Origin: CAZSNT01 sp964607765
GTDB lineage: Bacteria > Verrucomicrobiota > Lentisphaeria > Oligosphaerales > JABHEG01
Length of the DNA: 35,602 nucleotides
NCBI GenBank assembly: GCA_964607765.1
Contig: CAZSNT010000109.1
Coordinates: 1-35,602, forward strand
Direction: 5' to 3'
Part shown: piece after piece, positions 24,787 to 32,344 of the stretch
Layout: each line of letters begins with the position of its first letter
How positions within the stretch are numbered: the first letter of the stretch is position 1
The notes under the pieces: generated by a model
What the model saw: the letters and a program-made list of their open reading frames with translations, nothing else
What the model was told of the DNA's origin: nothing
Database searches by the model: none
Translations under genes and position numbers: made by a program

Positions 24787-25181
24787 GCACTCCGTGCTTC
24801 TTCGAGCACTGCCGTCAGCATGTTGGGTTTGATCAGGCCTTTGCCGACGTCAGTGTAGTCAGTCTGGAGTCCAAGATACGTGTACAGCTTGGAGTTGCCG
24901 TAGACCGCGCTCCTCTCATCGGGGGTGGGGTTGAGGAGCATGCGGCCCTCGTCGTCGTCCGCGTCGCGCTTGGCGACCACCAGCGCGGGGATCCGGTTGG
25001 GGTTGATGCACTCCGCCCTGCAGAAGTCCAGCAGACCGTCCGCGGTCTCCACGTCGCAGTACTGTTTGTCGAAGTCACTCCACTCGTCTTTGGCCAGCAA
25101 CGTGTCAAGGCGCTTGTTCAGTGTCTTGCACTTTGCACAGCCGGCCTTGCCAAAGACCTTTACTACGTACGTTTTGTCCAT
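24783..25181 (-). CDS. Glutaredoxin/thioredoxin-like redox protein in the nrd operon
   Basis: A 132-residue protein starting like a glutaredoxin: beta strand YVVKVFGKAG, then the redox pair C15-A-K-C18. About 40 residues of helix and strand follow, with a cis-Pro region at NRIPALVV. The C-terminal part is longer than in classical glutaredoxins and contains a hydrophilic insertion (DADDDEGR). The start at 25181 is chosen because GGAGAG lies six bases upstream; an earlier start at 25241 would add 20 residues with no family match. It lies between nrdD (71-base gap) and nrdG (4-base overlap). By position it is the likely dedicated reductant of the class III reductase, as redoxins are for some NrdD subtypes, instead of formate. 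Confidence 0.82.
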   Translation of the reverse strand: MDKTYVVKVFGKAGCAKCKTLNKRLDTLLAKDEWSDFDKQYCDVETADGLLDFCRAECINPNRIPALVVAKRDADDDEGRMLLNPTPDERSAVYGNSKLYTYLGLQTDYTDVGKGLIKPNMLTAVLEEARSA

Positions 25182-25252
25182 TACGATCTCTCCGCGGTCC
25201 GAGCTATTGGTCATTGTTGCGCTTTGCGCGTCAGCGGTCATGGGGCAATTGG

Positions 25253-28000
25253 TCAGCGCTCAACAGGAACGGCAGTCAATCCGGTCGGCGTTGCCGCAAC
25301 CGTGCCTTCCTCGATCGATTCGGCGTCAGTGGCAGTCTCCACAGAGTAGCAGCCCCGGTGCCGGGCCACCAGCTCGCCATAGCGCTTGGACTTGTTCCAG
25401 TTCTGTACTTTGCTGAAGTAGCCGACCACCCGTGTTTCGCCCACCACATTCTCCGATCCGCACTTGGCACAGCTTTCCTGGAGCCCGCGCGAATTGTGGG
25501 CGCATTCGGTGCAGTAGGTGAATTCGGGCGACACCGTCACCTGGGCGGACTGGGTCCGGAAGAACGTCTCCTTCATCAGCTTTGCAATCGCTCCGGCCGA
25601 CGGCTGCTCCTCGCCCACGAACGCGTGCGTGATGGCCCCCGACTCGATCAGCGAATGGAACATCGCCTGCTTCCGGATTCTCTTGATCAGCGTCGTGGGC
25701 GCATCCGCGGCGAGGTGCACCGAATTGGTGTAGTACGCCACGTCCTCGCAGTCGCCCTTCACCACGTCCTTGGCTTCGTCTGCGAAGTAGACCAGGTCCG
25801 TTTTCGCCAGGCGCCGGGCTGCGCTCTCGGCGGGAGACTCCTCGAGGGTGAGTTTCATGCTGTGCTTCTTCGAGAGCTTTTTGGCTCGCAGATACATGTG
25901 TGCCACAAGGCGCAGCGCCATGTCCATGGCGCCTTCGTCCTCGTGCAGTTCCTTGCCTGTCAGGAACTTGATCGTGTCGTTCACTCCGATAAGGCCGATG
26001 ATGTAGGTCGCTTTCTCGAGCTCGACGTAGGGGCGTCCGTCACAAGCCACACGGCCAATCTGGTACAGGGGGCGCCCCGGTCCGCTCATCATCTCGGCAA
26101 TCTTGCTACGCTTCTGCAAGTGTGCCTGAACGGCAATCTCCATGGCGTAGTCGATCTCGCGGCACAGCCCGTCGAAGCTCCTGTCGCCGTCGCGGGCCGC
26201 CCTGAACGCTGCCTGCGGGATGTTGATGGTGACGTTCTGGAAGCCGCAGAACCGCATTGACTCGGGGTGCCGCATCATGCGGTTGTCATCAATGGTCGTG
26301 CGCAGCCGACAGCAGGCGGACAAGGTCACCTCGTCCCGGTCGAAGATGAAGTACGTCGAGCCGTTCTTGCTGGCCAGTTCGCAGGCGTTGACGAAAATGG
26401 CGTACTGCTCGGGATCCGTGAAGGTCTCGTCGCTGACGTGGAAATCGCACTTCGGGAATTCGAAGACACGCCCGTTGCGGTCTCCATCGCCCCAGACCTC
26501 CAACAACGCGACCGTAAACCGCTTTGCTTCGGCGTCATAGTCGCCGTAGGTGACAACACTCTCGCCGCGCTCGGCCAGTTCCTTCTCGACGGCGGGGTCG
26601 TGGACGATCGATTCCCCGTCCTTGCTCGGGACTTCACGCAGCACGAGGCGGTCTGAACCATCCGCATCGCGGTAGTAGAGGTTCATGTACTTGTTGCCGT
26701 TTGCATCCGTATCGTCGCGCAGCTGCTCCTCCAGCTCCACTTTCGTGCCGTCGGCCAGCCGCAGCATGTAGTGCCCGCCGGGACCGATGGCAGGGACGTT
26801 CTGCAGGTAGCGCGGGACACCCGTGTGGATGTTGAAGTCGAGGAACAGCGTTTGGCCGCCGCGCGAAAACGCGTTCTGCGAGCCGTTGAAAATCAGCTCC
26901 TGCGCGACCTGCTTGATCTCCCGATCACGCATGCCTTCCAGGTAGGGGGCGTAGAAGATGTTGATGTAGGCAATTCCCAGAGCGCCCGCGTAGTTTGCCT
27001 GCATGCTGGCGAGGAATGTGTTGAGATGCCCGGTCAGCACGGAGGCGCTGCGCGCGGGTCTTGACTCCGTGTTCAGGTTGGACAGGTCGCGCAACCCGTA
27101 CTTCTTGATGTACTCGATCGAGTGGGACGAGCAGTAGACGCGGTGCGGATAGCCCAGGTCGTGCAGGTGCACCATACCGGTGTCGTGCGCACGCTTCACT
27201 TCCGACGTGAAGATCGTGTCCAAAGCCCACTGTTTGAGAACGAGCTCGGCCAGTCCCAGGTTAACGGCTTCGGGGTTGTTGCTGACGATGTTGCTGTTCT
27301 CTTGCGACTTGGCGAACATGAGCGTTTCCAGGAAGTCCTGGGGCACACGATACAGCGACAGGTCACGCAATTCGTGTGCGTGGCCGCGTTCGGCCAACTC
27401 GTTGTTGACCAGCTCCCGGATCAACGTGGTGTTGACCGTTTTCATCTGGCTGGCGATCACCTGGTTCTCGACAACCTTGGCCACATTGCTCACCACCTCG
27501 CCCGAGAGGTCGGTCTTCTCCAGCAACTGATTGATGATGCGGGTTCTGTCCCAGGGCAGGGTGACGTTGTCGGTGGTCGACTCGACCAGCAGCAGGCTCT
27601 GGTCCGTGATGTCGACGCTGCCGCCGTTCCTGTCGCGTACTTTGATGCTGCGCCGGGCCATCTCGCGCTGCTTGCGGTAGCGCTTGTAGGTCGCGACGAT
27701 GGCTGACTGTCCGTCTTCGGCAAGCACGATCTCCACCAGGTCCTGGACGTCCTCGATCGCGGGAAGACGCCGGCCGTCATCGTCCGGGTAGACGTAATAC
27801 TCACACAGCGGGTTGCCGAGCTGCTCGATGACCTGGTCCGTGATGCGTTCGGACAGGCCGCGGTCAAACTCGATGCCCTCGTGGCGTGAGACGGCGTCGG
27901 CCGCGCGCGCGATAGCTCTGGCGATTTTCTCGCGACGGAAAGGTACTACCATGCCGTTGCGCTTACGGAACCCTTCGAACAACGTCGCCGTTTCAGCCAT
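25253..28000 (-). CDS. nrdD: Anaerobic ribonucleoside-triphosphate reductase (class III), large form
   Basis: A glycyl-radical enzyme that makes dNTPs from NTPs without oxygen. The C-terminus has the glycyl-radical loop RVVGYFS (Gly860) and the zinc site C830, C833, C844 and C847. Active-site cysteines are candidates at C563/C564 (SACCRLR) and C585 (RFCGFQN). The N-terminus (about 10-110) is an ATP-cone (VVPFRREKIARAI). Residues about 115-210 look like a second, more diverged ATP-cone. The barrel begins about 220. Some 75 extra residues lie at about 408-484, after PAIGPGG. At 915 residues it is well above the usual 650-720. The start has GGGAGGAG upstream. It is the first gene of nrdD-redoxin-nrdG and is probably repressed by NrdR through the two boxes upstream. 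Confidence 0.96.
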   Translation of the reverse strand: MAETATLFEGFRKRNGMVVPFRREKIARAIARAADAVSRHEGIEFDRGLSERITDQVIEQLGNPLCEYYVYPDDDGRRLPAIEDVQDLVEIVLAEDGQSAIVATYKRYRKQREMARRSIKVRDRNGGSVDITDQSLLLVESTTDNVTLPWDRTRIINQLLEKTDLSGEVVSNVAKVVENQVIASQMKTVNTTLIRELVNNELAERGHAHELRDLSLYRVPQDFLETLMFAKSQENSNIVSNNPEAVNLGLAELVLKQWALDTIFTSEVKRAHDTGMVHLHDLGYPHRVYCSSHSIEYIKKYGLRDLSNLNTESRPARSASVLTGHLNTFLASMQANYAGALGIAYINIFYAPYLEGMRDREIKQVAQELIFNGSQNAFSRGGQTLFLDFNIHTGVPRYLQNVPAIGPGGHYMLRLADGTKVELEEQLRDDTDANGNKYMNLYYRDADGSDRLVLREVPSKDGESIVHDPAVEKELAERGESVVTYGDYDAEAKRFTVALLEVWGDGDRNGRVFEFPKCDFHVSDETFTDPEQYAIFVNACELASKNGSTYFIFDRDEVTLSACCRLRTTIDDNRMMRHPESMRFCGFQNVTINIPQAAFRAARDGDRSFDGLCREIDYAMEIAVQAHLQKRSKIAEMMSGPGRPLYQIGRVACDGRPYVELEKATYIIGLIGVNDTIKFLTGKELHEDEGAMDMALRLVAHMYLRAKKLSKKHSMKLTLEESPAESAARRLAKTDLVYFADEAKDVVKGDCEDVAYYTNSVHLAADAPTTLIKRIRKQAMFHSLIESGAITHAFVGEEQPSAGAIAKLMKETFFRTQSAQVTVSPEFTYCTECAHNSRGLQESCAKCGSENVVGETRVVGYFSKVQNWNKSKRYGELVARHRGCYSVETATDAESIEEGTVAATPTGLTAVPVER

Positions 28001-28154
28001 TGCCGACTCTCCTCCCAGTTGGGGATACTCTCATTTGTTGAATAAAGGAAGCCGCACCACGATGCGACAGGTGTTGCAGAGAAGATGGACCAAGAACTCC
28101 AAGCCCTACATCCTCGGGGAAGGCAACCCGCTTCAGCCGGGACCTCACGAAAAA

Positions 28155-28170
28155 GCACTATATCTTGTGT
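28155..28170. promoter_or_regulatory. NrdR box 1 (over the nrdD -10)
   Basis: The site GCACTATATCTTGTGT matches the published NrdR-box consensus acaCwAtATaTwGtgt at 14 of 16 positions. It covers the nrdD -10 hexamer. NrdR is a zinc-ribbon/ATP-cone repressor of ribonucleotide reductase genes. Its gene is not in this window. Confidence 0.75.
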
Positions 28171-28186
28171 TCAACACCCTTGTCAA
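28157..28186 (-). promoter_or_regulatory. nrdD operon promoter
   Basis: On the minus strand a perfect -35 TTGACA (28186-28181) and a -10 TATAGT (28162-28157) are separated by 18 bases. The -35 fills the end of the gap between the two NrdR boxes and the -10 lies inside box 1, so a bound repressor would block RNA polymerase directly. Confidence 0.7.
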
Positions 28187-28202
28187 CCACCGAATCTAGT
28201 GT
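28187..28202. promoter_or_regulatory. NrdR box 2 (upstream of the nrdD -35)
   Basis: CCACCGAATCTAGTGT matches the NrdR consensus at about 11 of 16 positions, including the GTGT and CA arms. A 16-base gap separates it from box 1 (32 bp centre to centre, about three helical turns), the spacing characteristic of paired NrdR boxes. It is weaker than box 1 when judged alone. Confidence 0.62.
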
Positions 28203-28306
28203 TTCGGGCATTTTCGTCACAACCCCTTGGAACCACATAGAAACTATGACTTTTTCTTTTTTCTACAGCCCTGGAAACGCTCGTCCCAACGACCCGTCAG
28301 CCGCGC

Positions 28307-28335
28307 CTGTGAAGGCCTGGCGCGTGTGCTATATT
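28307..28335 (+). promoter_or_regulatory. Candidate promoter of the leuB-like gene
   Basis: TATATT (28330-28335) is a good -10. The -35 position 17 bases upstream (28307-28312) reads CTGTGA, matching only half the consensus. The -10 is the clearest one in front of the gene, about 80 bases before its ATG. Confidence 0.4.
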
Positions 28336-28353
28336 AGGGGTTTTTGCGTGTAA

Positions 28354-28371
28354 GCGGCAATCCGATGCCGC
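28354..28371 (+). other. Small hairpin in the leuB-like leader
   Basis: GCGGCA (28354-28359) pairs perfectly with TGCCGC (28366-28371) across a 6-base loop, between the candidate promoter and the ribosome site. It could affect mRNA stability. There is no U-run, leader peptide rich in leucine codons or T-box element, so no attenuation mechanism is evident. Confidence 0.35.
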
Positions 28372-28414
28372 ATCGACCAAACGCCGAGGCCCACCGAAGG
28401 GAGTATGACCCGCA

Positions 28415-29533
28415 ATGAGTAAGACCTACAAGATCGCAGTCCTTCCCGGCGACGGGACAGGTCCGGAAGTCGTTGTTGAAGGCATGAAGGTCATGGAAGC
28501 GGCAGCGCAGAAGTTCGGCTTCAGCCTGGCGTCGGAGACCTACGATTTCGGTGGCGATCGCTACCTGGCCACGGGCGAAATACTGCCGGAAAGTGCCTCG
28601 GATGAGATGCGGCGGTTCGACGCGATCTACCTGGGCGCCATCGGGCATCCTGACGTGAAGCCGGGCATCCTGGAGAAGGGGATTCTGCTGCGGCTGCGGT
28701 TCGAGCTGGACCAGTACATCAATCTGCGCCCCGTGAAGCTCTTCCCCGGCGTGGAGACACCGCTTGCGGACAAGACACCCGAGCAGATCGATTATGTGGT
28801 CGTGCGGGAGAACACGGGCGGTCTCTACACGGGCACGGGCGGTCTCAGCATGAAGGGCACGCCCCAGGAAGTTGCCGTTCAGTCCATGGTCTACAGCCGC
28901 TTCCAGGTCGAGCGCTGCCTGCGGTACGCCTTCGCCTGTGCGCAGAACCGACACAGCGCCGACGCGCCGTGGATCGGGCTGTCAGAGCGCGACCGGGACG
29001 CCGGCAAGATCGCCCAGCTCACACTGTGCGGCAAGACGAATGTGCTGACGTACGTTTACGACCTGTGGGAACGGGTGTTCCATGAGGTCGCTGAAGACTA
29101 CCCCAACGTCAAGACTGACTACTGCCACGTGGATGCCACGTGCATGTGGATGGTGAAGAACCCCGAGTGGTACGACGTCATTGTGACCGGCAACATGTTC
29201 GGGGACATCATCACGGACCTGGGTGCCATCACTCAGGGCGGCATGGGCATTGCTGCCGGCGGCAACATCAACCCGGAAGGTGTGAGCATGTTCGAGCCGA
29301 TCGGCGGCTCTGCGCCGAAGTACACGGGCATGGGCATCATCAACCCGATGGCCGCCATCTGCTCGGGTGCCATGATGCTGCGTGAACTGGGCGAGACAGC
29401 CGCTGCGGACGCGGTCGAAGCCGCCGTGGCTGTGGTCACCGGTACGAAGATGGAATCGATGGCTGCCGGCAGGATGGGGTACAGCACCTCGGAAGTCGGG
29501 GATTTGGTTGCCGGGGAAGTGGCCGCAGGATAG
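28415..29533 (+). CDS. leuB: 3-isopropylmalate dehydrogenase-family enzyme
   Basis: A 372-residue NAD-dependent beta-decarboxylating dehydrogenase. In leucine biosynthesis this family oxidises and decarboxylates 3-isopropylmalate. Family marks are KIAVLPGDGTGPEV at the N-terminus, LRFELDQYINLRPVKLF for substrate arginines, and VVRENTGGLYTG. The metal site is in the IVTGNMFGDIITDLGA-like segment (VIVTGNMFGDIITDLGA), and the cofactor site follows in EPIGGSAPKYTG. The VREN sequence is shared with tartrate and some isocitrate dehydrogenases, so the exact substrate is probable rather than certain. No leuA, leuC or leuD is adjacent. GGGAG lies about 11 bases before the ATG, with a five-codon out-of-frame ATG in between that ends across the start. 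Confidence 0.85.
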   Translation: MSKTYKIAVLPGDGTGPEVVVEGMKVMEAAAQKFGFSLASETYDFGGDRYLATGEILPESASDEMRRFDAIYLGAIGHPDVKPGILEKGILLRLRFELDQYINLRPVKLFPGVETPLADKTPEQIDYVVVRENTGGLYTGTGGLSMKGTPQEVAVQSMVYSRFQVERCLRYAFACAQNRHSADAPWIGLSERDRDAGKIAQLTLCGKTNVLTYVYDLWERVFHEVAEDYPNVKTDYCHVDATCMWMVKNPEWYDVIVTGNMFGDIITDLGAITQGGMGIAAGGNINPEGVSMFEPIGGSAPKYTGMGIINPMAAICSGAMMLRELGETAAADAVEAAVAVVTGTKMESMAAGRMGYSTSEVGDLVAGEVAAG

Positions 29534-29568
29534 CCCGCGGCTGTTCTTGTCCAGGCTCCCGAAGACAG

Positions 29569-29601
29569 GCTTCTCCGGGGCAGACCGGGCGCCGGAGAAG
29601 C
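29569..29601. terminator. Ten-base-pair hairpin between convergent genes
   Basis: GCTTCTCCGG (29569-29578) pairs perfectly with CCGGAGAAGC (29592-29601) across a 13-base loop. It lies in the 131-base gap where the leuB-like gene and the hybrid kinase converge, and is the longest perfect stem noticed between genes. As at 22850-22873, no U-run follows on either strand. Confidence 0.5.
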
Positions 29602-29664
29602 GGTGTCGGGTCTGTGTGTTCAGCGTTGGGGGTTGAGAGTCTCTCGGCTTCCGGGAGCGGGGTC

Positions 29665-30765
29665 TCACCCCTGAGCACGCCGCAGCACGACACGCACGGC
29701 CGTCTGAGCTCCGGGATCGCTGCTGATGTTGAACGTGCCGCCGTGCAGTTCGGTCAGTCCTTTGGCGATCACCAGCCCCAACCCCGTGCCCGGCTGCTCG
29801 TAGAGGTCACGTCGGAACTGGTTGTAGGCTCCGATCCGGCGGATCTCATCTTCCCGCATCCCGCGGCCCCGATCCACGACGTCGATGGTGAAATCAGCGT
29901 CGGTCACGGACGTCCGAACGTCGACCGTGCAGCCGGGCTTGGAGAACTTGAACGCGTTGTCGATCAGTTCCTCCACGGCTTTCGCCAGGTTCTCGCCTGA
30001 CACGTGCGCAGCACAGTTGCCATCGGCAGCCAGGCACAGATCCTGTTCACGCTCGCGGCGGCGGGCCACTTTCAGCGCTGTCGACGTCACGACCTCCGCC
30101 GGGGCGGCCAACACTTCCCGGCACACGTCCGCTCTGCGAGACTCGTCGGAGGACAGCAGCTCGATCTGGGAATAAACCAGGTAGTTCTCAATGATCCGGG
30201 ACAGGCGCGCCGCAGCGTCAGCTATCCCGGACGCCACTTCCGTCACGCGTTCCGAGTCCATCTCGGCCGCGTCGTCGACCAGCAGATCGGCGAGCCCGAG
30301 GATGGCAGTCAGCGGCGTTCGGAGCTCGTGCGGCAGCACGTACATGATCTTGCTGCGGAGTTCGTCCAGCTTCTCCTCGCTGGCCTGTTCCAGGCGCTGA
30401 CGTTTTTCCAGGCGCACCCGCACAGCCGCGATCAGCTCTTCCCTGGTGAAGGGCTTGGTGACGTAGTCGTCCGCGCCGAAGTCCATGCCGCGGCGGAGGT
30501 CAGCCATCTCGCGTTTGCCAGTCATGAAGACAAACGGGATGTGGGCCGTGATGGGATCCCCCTGCAGTGCCTTCAGTGTCTTGTACCCGTCCATGACAGG
30601 CATGAGTACGTCACAGAGGATCAGGTCCGGAACGTGCTGCTTGGCGAGCGCGATGCCCTGCTGACCATTCTCCGCCTCGAGCGTCTCATGCTCGGCGGAA
30701 TGCAGCAGCCGTGCGACGACTCGCCGCAGGACTGGTTCGTCTTCGATGATGAGGATTGTCGCCAT
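29665..30765 (-). CDS. Receiver-histidine kinase hybrid
   Basis: A 366-residue soluble protein with an N-terminal receiver domain (about 1-120: phosphoacceptor Asp52, Thr82, Lys104). A short linker leads to a HisKA helix with His146 (LPHELRTPLTAILG) and a HATPase_c domain with N-box VEELIDNAFKFS, G1 DRGRGM and G2 GTGLGL. The receiver-first order suggests a kinase whose activity is set by phosphorylation from another kinase, a relay step. No ribosome site is obvious before the ATG. It is the last gene of the minus-strand signalling cluster, 134 bases after the NtrC-type regulator, so it may be co-transcribed or have its own promoter. The output partner is not seen. Confidence 0.9.
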   Translation of the reverse strand: MATILIIEDEPVLRRVVARLLHSAEHETLEAENGQQGIALAKQHVPDLILCDVLMPVMDGYKTLKALQGDPITAHIPFVFMTGKREMADLRRGMDFGADDYVTKPFTREELIAAVRVRLEKRQRLEQASEEKLDELRSKIMYVLPHELRTPLTAILGLADLLVDDAAEMDSERVTEVASGIADAAARLSRIIENYLVYSQIELLSSDESRRADVCREVLAAPAEVVTSTALKVARRREREQDLCLAADGNCAAHVSGENLAKAVEELIDNAFKFSKPGCTVDVRTSVTDADFTIDVVDRGRGMREDEIRRIGAYNQFRRDLYEQPGTGLGLVIAKGLTELHGGTFNISSDPGAQTAVRVVLRRAQG

Positions 30766-30899
30766 GCCGGGATGGACGGATCAGTGACGACGCAGCCGCG
30801 GTGACTGCGTCCGGGAATCAAGCACGCCGACGGATGCGATGGGGCAGCCCCGCTCCCTATCCGCCGTTACACATGAAGCAGCATCGGGCCCCGGCCCGT

Positions 30900-32288
30900 C
30901 TACTGCCCCTCCTCCTGCATCGCGTTGATCTGAATGTCGTATTTCTTGACGCGATGCCACATGCTTCTCTCGTTGATCCCGAGAAGCTGGGCTGCCTTGA
31001 CCTGAACACCGCCCGTTCGCCGGAGCGCATCCATGATCATCTGCTTCTCGATCCTCGCGAGGGTTTCGTCCAGGAAGAACTTTCCACTGCCCAGATCCAG
31101 TTCGCCGCCGCCCGTGCCGCTGACAATGTGCGGCGGCAGATCGCTGACGGCCAACACATCGCGATCCGTCATGACGGCCGCCGCCTCGATACAGTTCTTC
31201 AGCTCCCGGATATTGCCGGGCCAATTGTAGGCGTTGAGCACGGCCATGGCGTCGTCCGACATGCCTACCAGCGGCTTGTCGAACAGGTCGGCGTAGAGCT
31301 TGACAAAGTGACGGGCCAGGATCGGGATGTCGCCTTCACGCTCACGCAGGCACGGCACCTGGATCTGGAACACGGCCAGACGGTAGTAGAGATCCTCGCG
31401 GAACTTCTTCTCCTCCAAAAGCTTCTCAAGCGGCCGGTTTGTCGAGGCAATGACGCGTACATTGACCTTCTCGGGAACCGCGCTGCCGACCCGCTGCACT
31501 TCCTGTTGCTCAAGTGCCCGGAGCAGCTTGGCCTGCAGATCGAGACTCAGATCGCCCATTTCATCGAGGACCAGCGTGCCGGTGTCCGCGGCCTGGAACT
31601 TACCTTCCCGATCCGATGTGGCGTGCGTGAAGGCGCCCTTCTTGTATCCGAACAGCTCACTCTCGAGCAAGGTGGCGGGGATGGCCGCACAGTTCACGCG
31701 AATCAATGGCTTGCCGGCACGTGGCGAGTTCTCGTGGATCGCCTGCGCAACCAGTTCTTTGCCTGTGCCGCTCTCGCCGACGATAAGCACCGTGGAGGCG
31801 ATCGGGGCGATCTTCTCGATGCGGCGGAGAGTCTCCAGAAACGACTCGCTCTGCCCGATCAGGGCTCCGAATTTCTCCCTGTTCTCGAGACGCCGTCGCA
31901 GTTTGTCAATCTCTTCAGTCAGCTCGACGCGCTCGAGCGCGCGCCGGATGACAATCCGCATCTCGCTCAGCTTGAACGGCTTCGGGAAGAAGTCGTAGGC
32001 GCCGCGCCGCACGGCTTCCAGGGCCGTGTCCTTGGAACTGTAGGCGGTCATGACAATGACGACCGCCTGTGGGTTGATCGTCTTGATCTCGCGCAACGCG
32101 TCCAGCCCGCTCATGCCGGGCAGGCGCACGTCAGTCATCACCAGACTGAATTCGTGCGACCGCATCTGATCGAGCCCCTCCTCGGCCGTTTCGACGAGGG
32201 TGATCTCGTAGTCCTCGGTCTTGAGGGCCTGCTCCAGGAAAAACCGCATCTGGGGGTCGTCGTCGATGACGAGGATTCTTCTTTTCAT
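30900..32288 (-). CDS. Sigma-54-dependent response regulator, NtrC family
   Basis: A 462-residue transcription activator. The receiver domain (1-120) has Asp53, Thr81 and Lys103. The AAA+ domain (about 140-370) has Walker A GESGTGKE (171-178), the sigma-54 contact loop GAFTHA (218-223) and Walker B GTLVLDEM (237-244). The C-terminal Fis-type helix-turn-helix (about 415-455) reads VKAAQLLGINERSMWHRVKK. The loop has His where most relatives have the second Gly of GAFTGA; variants at this position occur in functional members. It lies 56 bases after the membrane histidine kinase, its probable partner. Targets are unknown, and no convincing -24/-12 promoter was found in the window. Confidence 0.95.
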   Translation of the reverse strand: MKRRILVIDDDPQMRFFLEQALKTEDYEITLVETAEEGLDQMRSHEFSLVMTDVRLPGMSGLDALREIKTINPQAVVIVMTAYSSKDTALEAVRRGAYDFFPKPFKLSEMRIVIRRALERVELTEEIDKLRRRLENREKFGALIGQSESFLETLRRIEKIAPIASTVLIVGESGTGKELVAQAIHENSPRAGKPLIRVNCAAIPATLLESELFGYKKGAFTHATSDREGKFQAADTGTLVLDEMGDLSLDLQAKLLRALEQQEVQRVGSAVPEKVNVRVIASTNRPLEKLLEEKKFREDLYYRLAVFQIQVPCLREREGDIPILARHFVKLYADLFDKPLVGMSDDAMAVLNAYNWPGNIRELKNCIEAAAVMTDRDVLAVSDLPPHIVSGTGGGELDLGSGKFFLDETLARIEKQMIMDALRRTGGVQVKAAQLLGINERSMWHRVKKYDIQINAMQEEGQ

Positions 32289-32344
32289 ATCGCCATTCTT
32301 CTCTTGCTCACGTCAAGTACGCAGGAAGTCTCACGTTTCCAATA

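Larger units (their letters stand above)
28001..28414. other. Divergent regulatory region between nrdD and the leuB-like gene
   Basis: A 414-base region without a supported gene. From left to right it holds an nrdD leader of about 150 bases with no recognised riboswitch, and the nrdD promoter flanked by two NrdR-box-like sites (28155-28202). Then come an AT-rich stretch with a T-run at 28251-28262, the candidate promoter of the plus-strand gene (28307-28335), and a small hairpin in its leader (28354-28371). Confidence 0.7.

Noticed and set aside
28062..28199. A 45-codon plus-strand reading frame in the nrdD/leuB gap
   Set aside because: It runs antisense through the nrdD leader, promoter and NrdR boxes, resembles no family, and its ribosome site is poorly spaced.
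28236..28262. CATAG-aaa-CTATG hairpin followed by a T-run (terminator-like)
   Set aside because: The stem has five mostly A-T pairs with a three-base loop, and no plus-strand gene ends here for it to terminate.
29602..29664. Possible intergenic repeat element between the leuB-like gene and the hybrid kinase
   Set aside because: The composition looks repeat-like, but no second copy occurs in this window, so it cannot be supported.
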